Positions 1 to 11,600 of a stretch of 64,000 nt of DNA are shown in pieces; the first letter of the stretch is position 1; every line of letters begins with the position of its first letter. This DNA is from Larus michahellis (Eukaryota > Chordata > Aves > Charadriiformes > Laridae). The DNA lies in the NCBI RefSeq assembly GCF_964199755.1, contig NC_133907.1, forward strand, positions 7,879,001 to 7,943,000, in the 5' to 3' direction. The position numbers were made by a program, and so were the translations under genes. The notes under the pieces were generated by a model, which did not search any database, was not told the DNA's origin, and was given only the letters and a program-made list of their open reading frames with translations.

Positions 1-3000
1 AAAAGAGTCATACAGGAAATACTGTAACAATGGCAAAAATGAGGCAAAAATCTGATGATTTACTTTGAATAATATCCTGACACAGACAGACTGCAGGGAA
101 GGTATTACTCTGCCCCATATGCAATACTTCCATCGTAGCAAAACACCAATCTCAAATTTTGAATTTCCACTTGTGAGTGGAAATCCTACTTGTTGATGGA
201 CAGACTTCAGGGGGCTGTCGTGTCCATATGCCAGCCTGCCCATCACCGCAGGATCAGGCCTCGCGGAATAGCAGGTTTTAAAATCAAAACTCCTCTTGAG
301 CATGCTAAAATGCTGCGGCGAAGTCACAGCTGCTGGAAATTACTGTAGCTCCATTAAGGGTGATGGTGTGATATTGATATGGCCCAGCTGAAGCCCTGCT
401 CTGAGCAGCCCCAGCCCCGTCACCCCACTGCATCCCAGCCGTCAATGAGGACCGGCAGGGAAGGTAAGCAGGAATTCAGCATTTTCTGACATATATTTGA
501 ATTTGGCAGGATTTCCGATACTGGCTGCCTCTTGAGAGCTGTCTGGATGTGAGGTGGAGTATCGGCAAGGTATTGGCAAAGCTCCCCTTGGGGGGTGGTT
601 TGGGGAATTTTGGCATGGCACGGCAGGAGCTGTGGAAGCTGCGCAAAGAGCCCGTGCTTTGGGCTTGGTTTCAAAAGTTATTTGAAAGCTTCTTAGATCT
701 GGGAAGTGTGGGGTTTTCTGTTCCCCCTCCCCCTTTAACATGATGAACATCGATGGCAAATGTTCATCACCTGTTTATCAGAGCTCCGACTGCGTCGTCT
801 CGCACAGTTGCAAGGACGTTATTTTTGCAAGAAGAGGGAAGCAGAAAAATGTAAATCAAATAAACATAACAAATGTAAGGCCAGGCATCAGGTTACCAGT
901 CAGTTGTGAAAGGGGGTGGTGGGGGGGAAGCTAATGTGTTTTGAAGTAAAATGATATCTTCTTATGGTGTCGGAACAATAGTTCCCCAAATGGGGAAGCA
1001 CCTCCACTGGGTGTGCAAGAACACACACGCCAGGCAGCTCTCTCGCTCGGATCAAGGGATACTTGTTCTCATTAACCAGCATTAGAAACCAGTGAGATGT
1101 GGCAACATACCATGCCTTTGTCAACTGTCATGCTAATACCTCACTTTAAACAATTGCTGGTCTTTCTTCTTCTTTCTTTTTTTTTTAATAACCTTTCAAA
1201 TGCACATTTTTGTCATACCAGCTCTATGGCACTCCGAGGCTGAGAAGCCTCAGATTTTTCTTCCTGCGTTTCTGATAGAAGGGGGAAGTGTTGATGAAGG
1301 TACAATAGGAAGAAACAAATAATGATAACAAAGAGCCATGCTTAGGGAATTCTTTTTGTTATCAGGTCAGGAAGAAGAAGAACAAAAAAAACCATTGCAA
1401 CCCTCCAAGAATGGTAACACCACTTCAGGATTGATCCATATGAGCTTTCTCTTTATAGAACACCTTTCATTCTGAGGCTGTGCGGTGTTTATAAATTAAT
1501 AAACACATGTGCAAGAATCCCATCATCCATTAGTGATGTATCAGCACTTTCAGTTTATGAGAAACAATTATTATTTTTAACACCGTGAAAGTTTTGGAAA
1601 GAATCGCGAAATTACTCTTTGTGTCCCATTCTCTCTGCCCTACGATCGAGACCCTGAAGTGCTCAGTGGCCCCGCAGCTGAGCGTGAGGACACACTCTAA
1701 GGTAAATACTTTTGCAAAAGTACTTCTCAAAAAATTAACCGAAGTCACCACGTTCCTGGGGATTGCACCTGACAGAGCCTGGGGTAATCTTACATAAAAT
1801 CCTTCATAAAATGAATGCTTCCTTAACTCTGAATTAATATGCACAGATGTCTTCAGTCTCTCTGCTGTCTTAAGGCAGATAACTTTGTTTCCTTGCCCGT
1901 GGGTCAGTTCTCAGGGATCTGCCTCCACATCACAGTTACAAGGGCGGTAACTGCCACCCTTTAAGGCAGTTTTGGTCTTAGAATGCACTTGGAACATGCC
2001 ATAGAAAGTAAAGGAATTAATCTAGAGATGCCTTCTTCGGTCTGGGAACACCTTGTGAAACTCTGAGAGGTACTTCCATTGTTTTGATGATGCACCCCCT
2101 TGCAAATATTATTGCTGTGCCTGAAATCTCAATGCAATTTGTTGAAGATCAAAACAAAGGGAAGGCAAACTTCTTTACTGGTAGGCAAAATGGAAAATGA
2201 GCCCCAAAAGGAGAAGTGGAGAAAAAGCTGACATTTGAATTACACCTACAGCATAGCACAAGCGTCAGCACTGAAATGTGGCTGTAAAACTCTTGTTTTA
2301 CAGACTTGGGGACTCTGTGAGATCTTGGATTTTTGGTGTAGATCAACTGAGTTTGTAACAAGCGTGAACAGAGCTTGCTAAAGGAGCCAGGAAAGTTGTA
2401 TTAACAAATACAGAATTTAAGCGTGTCATCGTACCAAAACAATGCATTTAGGCTTCAATTTTAGAACCTGTTCATGCACACCTACCCCTGCATGTCTGAG
2501 TTGTCAGCTCAGGGATGGGCATTTAATATTAGACTTTTTTTTTTTTAATTGAAGAATGAGTGGTGCCAGCTGCTGATTAGCACGGGTGAATATGCTCTTA
2601 TTTGACCATACCCAAGCAATGGAAAGAAGCAGTTTATAGACTGAGAGTGAGAAGGCTGGAAGCTCAAACTAATCAAGGAAGGGAGAGGATTAACAGCCAC
2701 TCTCTAGATCCAACTCTTGATATTCGGAGTAAAGGCCGTGTGATACCGGGAGGGACAATTTGGAAAGTTACAACAAAAGTTTAGGGCTCCGGTGCTGATA
2801 ACCGAGCCATTCTGGGCAGAGGGTATGACTTCGTTATCTTCGGTTTGTTTATCTTCTTAAGCAGCCTTTTTTACATCATTTCTATTTCACCGATGTATTT
2901 GTCTCCATTCACTGCACAGCACAAACGTACCCAGGCTTGAAGTTTGTTTCTGTTTTCCGTCCCGACGAAGGGCTTGCGTGCCTGAAAGCTTTTCTCTCTC

Positions 3001-3689
3001 CTCCACCTACATCTAATCAAAGATATTACTTCTCCATGCAAATCTTTATTCTCTTTCTACCACCACAGTTGCAAAATGCTGCTGTTACTGCATTGTGATA
3101 TACTCCACCGAACAACTAACCTGTGCTGGAGTAAATAACAGTCAGATCCCACAGATCTTTCACCCCACGAGTTATAAGAGAAGAGAACATACATATCACG
3201 GTGTGCCGTCATTTTGAAAAGGATCCATTTGCAGAAAAAAGTACAAGAACAAAACTGTAGGTTGAGCAAAGTGAGCTTCGAGAAAGGGATATATTTTCTT
3301 TGAGAAATCTACATGCTATTGAACAAGCTCCTGTTTGCATGTCTTTTCCTACCCTACGTGTACGGTGATAAGTAAAAAGAGAAGACATGTCACGCTTCAA
3401 GTCTGTTAAAGTTCATACACAGCAAAAACAAAACAAAATCAAGGTCAAATAGAAAATCTTTAATAGCTGTACTGTCAACGTGCCTCGCAGGATTTGAAAT
3501 CTATGAGTTTCTACAGACAGGATGTATAAAACAGTGAAAGAAAAACCCTGCAATTTCTTTCTCATTATAAAAATAAACTGCTCTATGTTACATGTGCCGC
3601 TTAGAAAGTAACCAAACCTTCACATTTCAGCTGAGAGTAAAAATACCTACGACACTTTGGTCTAGGATGCAAAAAAGGAGGGGGAAAGG

Positions 3690-4000
3690 AGCTGGTGTTG
3701 ATGAGCGCGAGGCTGGTAACCGAAGCTGGGCTGAGGAGACAGTTACGGATGCAGCAGCCGGGCGCGTTCTCGGGGGGGAGGGCGCGGGGGCCTTCTGCAT
3801 GGCTCCTGCGCCCGGTGGCTCCATGGATTATCTGGTGTTGCAAGAACCCGGCTGCTCGCAGCTTTCTCATCTGTGTCTTCGCGTAGTCAACCGAATCACG
3901 CGAGCACGTCGGGAGGGTGGCCGAGGACCAGGCTGCCCCTGCAGCAGGCGCTTCCTGTAAACACGCCGCTGCCGGGGCGAGCGCAGGGGAATCATCTGAC
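3690..4000. promoter_or_regulatory. CpG-rich patch upstream of the main island
   Basis: Roughly 300 bp with many CpGs, including GGGCGCGTTCTCGGGG and GAGGGCGCGGGGGCC, stands out against AT-rich neighbours 3.7 kb upstream of the main CpG island. It could be an alternative promoter or enhancer. Overlapping open frames on both strands here are explained by the GC content. Confidence 0.35.
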
Positions 4001-4500
4001 ACGGTGGGATTTCTCTTTCTTGCTGGTTGCTGAAATAATGCTGAAAGAAGTAATTTGTGCAAAGGGGAAATTCAAAAGTGAGACACAAAACACTGATAAA
4101 GCCTGCTCGCAAGAGATTCTCTGTTTTCTAGCCCGTCTCATCCGAACGTGGTGCAAACAGTTTATGAGCAATTTTGTAAGCAAAGAAGCAAAATGATCCT
4201 GCTTTTACAAAGAGAAATTGTCGCGCAGAAATGAGGGCTGCAAAATTTTATATGGCCCCAAACAATTTTAAAAAGGACTTCTAAAATTTGCTGACTTCGA
4301 GCCATTATGTTACGCTCTGATCATGGTTTCAAGCTTATCTCCTTAAAAGCTAAAACACTGCGTATTTACTGTATTTATCTAGTCATGCCAGCGAACGGAG
4401 AATTTCATGTAATGACTTGACTGCTAGAGCAGGGGCTTAAAAAAAAACCCAAAAAACACCACCAACAAAAAAACCCTGCCAAATCGTGTGAGCCCCGCGC

Positions 4501-4603
4501 GAGGCCTTGCCCGAGATCCAAGATCACGCAGGAAGTCTGTGGCAGAGCTGGGACCGAGCCCAGATCCCTTAAATCCCATTTGTGCCTTAACCACACGACG
4601 GGC
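4501..4603 (-). repeat. MIR-like (tRNA-derived) SINE fragment
   Basis: Read on the minus strand it has the tRNA-like head GTGGTTAAGGCAC (A box), a degenerate B box GGGCTCGGTCCCAGCTC, then GCTCTGCCAC and CTGCGTGATCTTGG, in the order and spacing of the MIR / CORE-SINE family. Divergence is high, as expected for an ancient copy. Confidence 0.7.
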
Positions 4604-5418
4604 CAGATTTAATAGCTGCCTAAATATGAATCTAAAATGAGAGAGTCACCGTGCAAAAGAATAAAACTTGGTTGATCTCCCGCTGCCTGGTACAGGCCGG
4701 GTATTTTGCTGCTCAGGTCAGTGTTTTGAGACAAACATCCACGCTGACCCTCAAAAGACTTTACGTTTAGGTAAAGGCTTCCTGTGGCCCGATCAGCTCC
4801 GTTTTCATTCTCTCTGACAGCGAGGGGTTTCTCCTGTGCTCTGTGCAGAAGAGCAGGACTTGAGCCAGTTCATAAGACTTTTAGTATGGATTTTTACATA
4901 ATGTAAATGCACCTAATGTAATTTAAAAGAACTTATAAATTTAAGTACATTAGGAGTTTGGGGACTGGAATGAAAGTTTTCAGCTTTTGGCAATGTTATT
5001 TTAGGGGTTTTTTTCTGTTGTCATGGAGGAGATTATCACAATTTTGGGCGTGCTGCCTGGTTCCAAAGTCTACTTTGGGGCTAGGTTTAATATTGCGAGA
5101 CTGTGTAGTAACATATAGTGCAGAACAGTAAACACGGGTCTGTCAGTCTTTCCTGTGCATTTGTTGTAGACGTTCTTACTTTATACGTAATACACGGATT
5201 GCTGAAGCTTCTCCAGAAAGGCAGCAAATATCCTCAACACAAGGCAAAACAGAGGAAGGAGAAAACATAAGATTTATTTTCACAAGGTGGCCCTTGCCTC
5301 ATATCAAACATTTCCAGCGCCATGAGCGTAAATCACGGAGGTCATTGTGGCTAATCTGTAAAAATAAATTGGATGTTTTCATTTCGGTCATGTAATGTGG
5401 TATTATATGATGCATTTT

Positions 5419-5431
5419 GGGGGGGGGGGGG
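5419..5431 (+). repeat. Homopolymer G13 run
   Basis: Thirteen consecutive G bases are followed by a purine-rich tract (gaagggaaggg). It is prone to length change and sequencing error, and may support a G-quadruplex. Confidence 0.9.
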
Positions 5432-7899
5432 AAGGGAAGGGATAAAAGAAGAAAAGTCTTAAGGTATTCTGAGCCTCTCATTTTTTCCTGAAACAGTCTT
5501 TTTATTTTCCTATGTTTTCCACAGAGGTACCATATCTCAGTGGATAAAAACCACAGGGCTTCTGTGTTCTCTGTTAAATCATGTTTACAGTTATCCAGAG
5601 TCCTAGCCCCAGTGAAACCCCCCTTGTGATCAAGGTCAGTATATTTCACCTGAAAAAGTACAATCTTTAAAAAGGGGTAAAAAAAATCAAAGAGGGAGGG
5701 GAAAGTAATGGGGTTTGGTATGTCATGAGAAGAAGAAATATTGCAAAACCTGACTCTGCAAGTCTTTTAGGAGACATAGTTAAGAGCAAAAGCACAAGTT
5801 GAGTATTTTTAAAAGTTTGTGGGCCCTGAAGTTTTTTTTTTTAAGTCTTCAATATAATGACTTCAAAATGCTAAAATCAGAAGACAATAAAAAGATCAAT
5901 TTTTTAACAGTCATGAGTTTTAAGAGAGTCATGTGACTCGGGACCTTGGGTGTAGCAAACCTGGTAACTCCCACACCCATTTCCAGCAAAATTCTGCTTT
6001 GTTCTTCTCGCCATGCTGCCATTTGCAGGTAATCGATACTTAAACTGACGTAGCAAGTCCCCACTGAAGGGAACTGGCCTACTCCTGTGCTTAAACTTGG
6101 GAGTGTTTGTGGGATCAGGTTTGGTCACATAGTACAAATTAGCGTGCAGCAAGTTACGAAGAAATGTGAAGCTCTTGCAATAGAGCCGAATATTTTGCAT
6201 GCGTGTATAAACACCTGGCTCGGAGGCATCATACTGCAAAAAAGAAGAAAAAAAAAAAAATCGCACTGAAAAAAAAAACCCAACTGAAATTGCTCACGGT
6301 GCAGCAAGCCCCATACCAGTTTCCTCCTCTATCAGTTCAAAACTCTGACAGACCTAAAGCCCGAAATCCTGTGAAGAAGCAGACTAAGGCAAAACCCCGC
6401 GGTCTTGGCTCGCACAGCTGGTTCACGCTGACGTTTTTTAACTCTCAGGGAACTAGTGAGGGTGCACCGGCTACCTATATGACCAGTTGAAGGGCCAGGT
6501 CTTAAACGTATATATTTTAAAAGTTTGACCTTATCAGTTCTGACCTTCTTTTCATGAAAAGAATTCTGTTTCAAGTTAGTGTGAGGCAAGATTGGAATTT
6601 GCCAACAAAGATATTTCATCTTCCAGAATTACCTGGTGAGTAAGTGTATTACCACATTCTGTAATGTTTTTGATTAATCTTTATTTGCCATGTAAGTGAC
6701 CTAAATTTCAACCTGAGTAGCGTTGCTCATCTTAGACTGGGAGAATGTTTTGAGAAAACTTTAAAAACCACATTAAAAAAAAAAAAAAAGCCCCACATCA
6801 TTTTAGTTGCAATTATTTTAGAAATGTCCTCCATTCAGGCAGGATGATTTTTATACTGAAGCAAGTAAGCCCCTGGGTGTGATCTAAACCTAGTGATGTA
6901 AACTAAACTGACTTTAACAGGTCTCGGTGTGTCTTTGGGGGAAAAACAAGAGGAGAGACCACATGGAAACTCACCCCTTTCTTATCCCATTTACTGCAAG
7001 AAGGTGCTAACCTCAAGAGTCTAGCAGAGATTAAGCACTTTGCTAACAGTATTACAGATTGCATTTAACTCTTAAAAAGCTCCTCCGTTCCAAGTGGAAT
7101 ACTTAAAATATATTTTTTAAGTCTTTGGCTGCTGCATTTAATTCCATGTAGAGTCCGCACCCCTAGAGAAGCAATGGTACGCCAGAACAGCCGAGCGCTT
7201 ATGACTGTCAAAAGAAATGCGAGATACATGATTCCTTGGCCTCTTTTGGGTCGTTTCTGCGGCAAATTGCCATCTTTCTGCCCCGTCTCCCTCCTCACGA
7301 GGCAGCATCTCGGCGTGAGCGGCTGGGCAGAGGTCGGAGGTCAGCTGGGCTCCCAAAAGCACGACAGAAAGCGGTGGTTCGCGCCACTTCACCCCTGAAC
7401 GATCCACCGGAGGAACCCGATGGACGGTACTTAGGAAGCGTATTGCTTTTTTTTACATTTGCAAAGCCTCGGCCGCAGGAGCAGCCCGGACCGATCCGGC
7501 CCGTAACGGCCCCTGCGCTTTATGTCAGGGCGATACAAGGCTTTATACAAGCGTCCTCCGCGCCGTTTTGTTATTCAGGGCGATAACCATCGCCCCCATC
7601 ACCCCGAATCGCCACACACAAAGGCCGCCGGGCCCCGTCCGGGCTCCCTGCCTCGCACCGCGGCGGCACAAAGGGAACGATCTCGCCGCGGCCTTCACCG
7701 CCCGCCAGGCCCAGGGCCCGGCCGCCCCGAGTCCGCTACCGGGCCCAACGCCCGGTCTCGGGCCGCCCCGGGACGCGCTGCTCGGGCCAGGCCCGGCCGT
7801 GCCGCCCCCCGCCTCAGGGGCCGCCCCGGGGGGCGTGGCCAGCGCCGGCAGCGGGGCGTGGCCATCGCGCGCGGGGGGGGCGCAGGGGGCGGGGCCGGA

Positions 7900-8070
7900 G
7901 GCAGGGGGCTGCCCCAGCAACAGCTGCCGCGCGAGCCGTTTACAAACAGTGCCTCGAGCGCCAGCGCCGCCGAGTCCGGGCTCCGGCGGCACCGCGGGCG
8001 GCCGCCCCTGCTCCCCTCCTCCCTCTGCCCCCGCCTCAGGATGCCGGCCGGGGAGGCGGCTCAGGCACAG
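7900..8070 (+). other. ZNF217: Likely ZNF217 exon 1 (3' boundary at 8070; 5' end not resolved)
   Basis: CAGGCACAG|GTGAGG at 8070/8071 is the best donor in the island, and ZNF217 orthologues have a first exon separated from the coding exon. The start of the exon cannot be set from sequence, so the left coordinate is nominal. The exon holds an ATG at 8041 with A at -3, giving 10 open codons up to the donor. Weaker donors exist at CAG|GTGTGT near 8364 and CAG|GTACCC near 8485. Confidence 0.5.
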
Positions 8071-8340
8071 GTGAGGGGAGGGCTGGGGGTCAGCTTCCAG
8101 GGGGTCCGGCCCCCCCTCCCCTCCTCGTCCCCCCCCCGCCCCCCTCCACACACCTGAGGGAGGCGCAGCCCCCGTCCCCTCGGGGCCGGTTGTGTGACTG
8201 ACCGCGGGGGGTCAGTCCCTTCTGGGACGTTAGAAGGGGATCTGGGGGGTACACCCCGCTTTGTGAGGGGAGGGGGGCTCAGGGCCCCCCCCCCAGAGCA
8301 GGGCCGCCCGTCCCTGTCCCGGCGCGGCCGCCCCCGGGGG

Positions 8341-8360
8341 AGAGGAGGAGGAGGAGGAAG
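8341..8360 (+). repeat. (GGA)n purine tract in the CpG island
   Basis: Repeated AGG/GGA triplets lie on the + strand within the island, next to further GGGAGGGAGGAAGG runs to about 8417. They are candidates for G-quadruplex or triplex structure. Confidence 0.8.
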
Positions 8361-8685
8361 GGCAGGTGTGTGGGGGGACGCGGCTTCGGGCAGGGGGAGG
8401 GAGGAAGGAAGGAAGGGCCGGGGAGGGGGCCAGGTGTGCGGGCAGCCGGGGCCGCCTCAGCCTTGTCCCCTCCCGCGGCGGCAGGTACCCGGCCCCTCCC
8501 GTCGCCCCCTCCCCGGGGGCTGGCCGGCCGCGCCACCCGGGGCGGGCCGAGCCGGGCAGCCAGAGGCAGCGGCGGGCGCGGAGGGAGAGGAGCCCTTCCC
8601 TCCTTCCCTCCCACCCACCCCTCAACTTCTGCCTCTGCCCGATTTTCCTCCTCCTGCCCGGGATCGCCTCCCCCTCCCCTGCTCA

Positions 8686-8699
8686 CCCCCCCCCCCCCC
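8686..8699 (+). repeat. Homopolymer C14 run
   Basis: Fourteen C bases lie at the 3' edge of the CpG island and form a G14 run on the other strand. The exact length in an assembly is unreliable. Confidence 0.9.
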
Positions 8700-11600
8700 A
8701 CCTCGCGCAAGTAGGTGTCTGAAACTTCCATTGTATACCTGGGAATTCGCTCCTCCATACTCCAGGCGTCCAGCCTGGATTTTGGGGTGGTTTTTTTTGC
8801 CGGGTGTGTGTGTGGGGGTGGAGCGGGAAGAGACTATTTCTTTGTGAGTCAAAGATGTTCCTGGAAGAAGGATTTGTAGTAAGTGGCTCGTGGGGTGAAG
8901 GGGGGGTTGTTAATGAAAAGTTTATTGATCCGTTTTGCCAGTTTTTGTTTCGTTTACCTTTGTCTTTCTAAAGACTAAACCCTTTCTGATTATTTCTTTG
9001 GCATCGTGTTTCTCTCTTTTTTTTTTTTTTTTTTTAAGGGGAATAGGAAGTTTAGAAAATAAATAAATAAGCCTCAACTGACTTCTTAAGCAACAAAAGA
9101 CGTTGCCAAGCGAGGACAATAAAATTCTAGAATATCTAGAGATTAAATTTCATTCCTGTTCCGTGATACCCGCTGGACTTTCTGTTTCTGGGTGTGGGGT
9201 TTTTTTTTTTGTTTGTTTCCCACACAGAAAACCTGCAGCTAAAGTAAGATCTGTATGTACTCTAATGAGCCATCCCATAAAATGTGCTGTGTGACTCCCA
9301 GTAAGTATTTGAATTGAAGTATAATAGTTTTGAAGTGGTGGTGAACAAAAATCTTTATGTTGGGTTATTGATCTGCTGATGAAAGGCGTTTGAATTTGAA
9401 AAGGGTTTGGTTTAGGGGTTTTGTGTGTTTAAAGGTTTTTTAAGGCAACGTTTATTTTTTTCGTTTCTGAAATGACCTTGAGAGCTCTAAAACTACATCA
9501 GTTTCTACCAGTGGGTTTGAGGGGGAGGCAGTAGCAGAAGGATCTAGTGAAAATCGAAAATAGAAATAGGAACTGAAGTAGATGCAGTGAAATGTTTTCT
9601 TATAGAAGTATGTGAAAAGGGAAGTTTTTGTAAGAATGTGTGAAAAAGAAAAAGAGGGAAATAACGCAGTTTCAGATGCAAGGAGAGAGAGGGAGCATAT
9701 CATTCTTCACATTTTATTAGGCCCTGAAATGCAGGAGTGATATGATCTGGAAGACACAGAAATAAAACGCCTAACTACAAGTTGAATAGCAGGCATTGAC
9801 TTGCTGACCAATGCTTACATGCTTGTTGGTTGGTGGGGGCTGGTTTTGTGTCTGCAAAGGTATCAGAGCACAGTGCTATGACAATGGCTTGCAAATGCTT
9901 TAACGCCATGTTTTTTATTGCTCTTAGGAGCTCTTATTAACTGTAGGTTTGGGAATACGACTAATACTTTAATTTGTGATGTCCACACTAAAGTTTAAGC
10001 GTTTCCTTGGATAATATAAAAGGACAGTTTCAAATAAGTAGGATAAACTGCATTCTTTGGCAGAGGGGGAGGGAAGAGGGAAAGGGTGGAGGAGGTATTT
10101 TTTTTTCTTCCCCTTTACTAGTTCTGTAACTGAGTCAATATTTTAAGATCTGTAGCAGGAATGTGGCTTTGTGATCACTAATCTTTCTGTAATGTATTTT
10201 TTTAATGAGCAATATCGTAATTCTGTGCAAAATATTTGCATTTTATGTCTCGCCGCTCGTTCTTGAAAGCAGTATGAGTTTTCAAGTTTTGTCTTTTAAG
10301 TTTTTTGGGTGACGAATATGAAAAACAAATAACTTTAGAAACATGGTTATTACAGTGATTATTGATTGGCTTGGCCTACAGCCAAGTAACTCTTCTGCAT
10401 GCACCAGAGTTGCTGATTTATATTCTATAGATTCTTTTTCATATGTTAGCCGTTTTGAATCGTTAAACAGTATATATAGCTATTTAAGAACTGTAGATCA
10501 GTTTTTAGTTAAGGTTGTTCAATTATGTCTTCATCGCTTTGGAGTTGGTTGAATGACTTGACATGAGATTAAGCACAACAAAAGAAAAGGCAGGGGAACA
10601 ACAGCTGCCTTCCAGTACCAGAGCACTAGTATTCTTAGCAGTTCAGCATTTTACCTTTTAGCATTACGTGGTGTCAGGTTTAAATGTTAATATTTATACT
10701 CGTGTTTACAAGAACCTTAGGCATTCTGATAAAACATCAGACACTCGAATCCTGGATATTCGTGTTTTGGGGTTGTTTGGCTCTTGCATTTTTAAGAAAA
10801 TTATCTTAAGATCTGATACTGAGGAGTGAATTGATCTCATTAACTTTTCAGACAAAAGTAGCAAACAGTCACCACTAGTTTGTACTTGTTTAGTTACTGT
10901 GTGGTAAGAACTTTAAGGTGTGTCCTTAATGGCAACTGACGATTCTTGCTGCGAAGCCTTGTTTATTTTAGGTAGATGTTTTATACAGAATTTCCAGTGG
11001 GACAAATTACTACACTGACTGCACTTATTCTTTCTGAAGACTGGCTGTAAGCATAAGAGAATAATTTTGCCATGCTGCAATCAGTGTATATTTTAAAATT
11101 GAAGCCATTAAGTTTTGCTGTGTATTTTGAGGCTTTTCCTACTTCCTTTGTTTAAACATTCTTAAACTGTGCATATCATATATGAATTTAAAACATTCAT
11201 GTGGCACTATTGGGGCCGAATTTAAATTTAAAATGAATACCTATGTCCTGGTTGATCAAAATAGAAAAAACATTTCTTTAAATAAGTGGATGTTTTCTGG
11301 TTTTGAATGTGGTAAGAAGGCTATATTTGTATCTTGTAAACAAAGTTTCATATTAAGTAGTCTTTAGAGAATGGCTTCCAGGCTTTGGATTAGAGTGTTT
11401 TTTTTTTTTTCTTCCTTTCTTTTTCTTCATTTTAAGTGAATAACGTTTTTTGGTTTTGCTTTGTTTTGGTAGGGGTGGGCAGAGCAAAATTGAAGGTAGG
11501 GACTAGAAAGAGGACGATAATAAACTTTAGCACCTTTTATCAGACTGTCTTGCACAAAAGGCTATTTCATTTTGGTTTCCCCTTTCGCTAGATCACACTC

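Larger units (their letters stand above)
1..7479. other. Upstream flank without recognised gene
   Basis: This is mostly AT-rich unique sequence. All long open frames look like chance: they have no domain, no conserved-looking composition, and overlap in several frames. The stretch holds an inverted MIR-like SINE (4501-4603), a G13 run (5419-5431), a CpG-rich patch (about 3690-4000), and a possible minus-strand exon near 5961-6233 described under findings. In other vertebrates the 5' side of ZNF217 faces BCAS1 and CYP24A1, but neither is present here. Confidence 0.7.
7480..8730 (+). promoter_or_regulatory. ZNF217: CpG-island promoter of ZNF217
   Basis: The sequence is extremely GC- and CpG-rich compared with the AT-rich flanks, and it is the only island of this size upstream of ZNF217. 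Sp/KLF-type boxes are visible: GGGGCGTGGCC occurs twice, near 7833 and 7855, and GGGGGCGGGGCC lies near 7887. A forkhead-like GTTTACAAACA lies at 7938-7948. No clear TATA box was seen, which is usual for island promoters. Long open frames on both strands here are compositional artefacts of high GC. Divergent transcription from the minus strand is possible. Confidence 0.8.

Noticed and set aside
3601-4062. 153-codon minus-strand frame
   Set aside because: It lies over a CpG-rich patch, has chance-like composition and overlaps other open frames on both strands.
7522-8157. Long open frames on both strands of the CpG island (up to about 210 codons)
   Set aside because: Overlapping frames on both strands, Pro/Gly/Arg/Ala-only composition, and no domain: expected from extreme GC.
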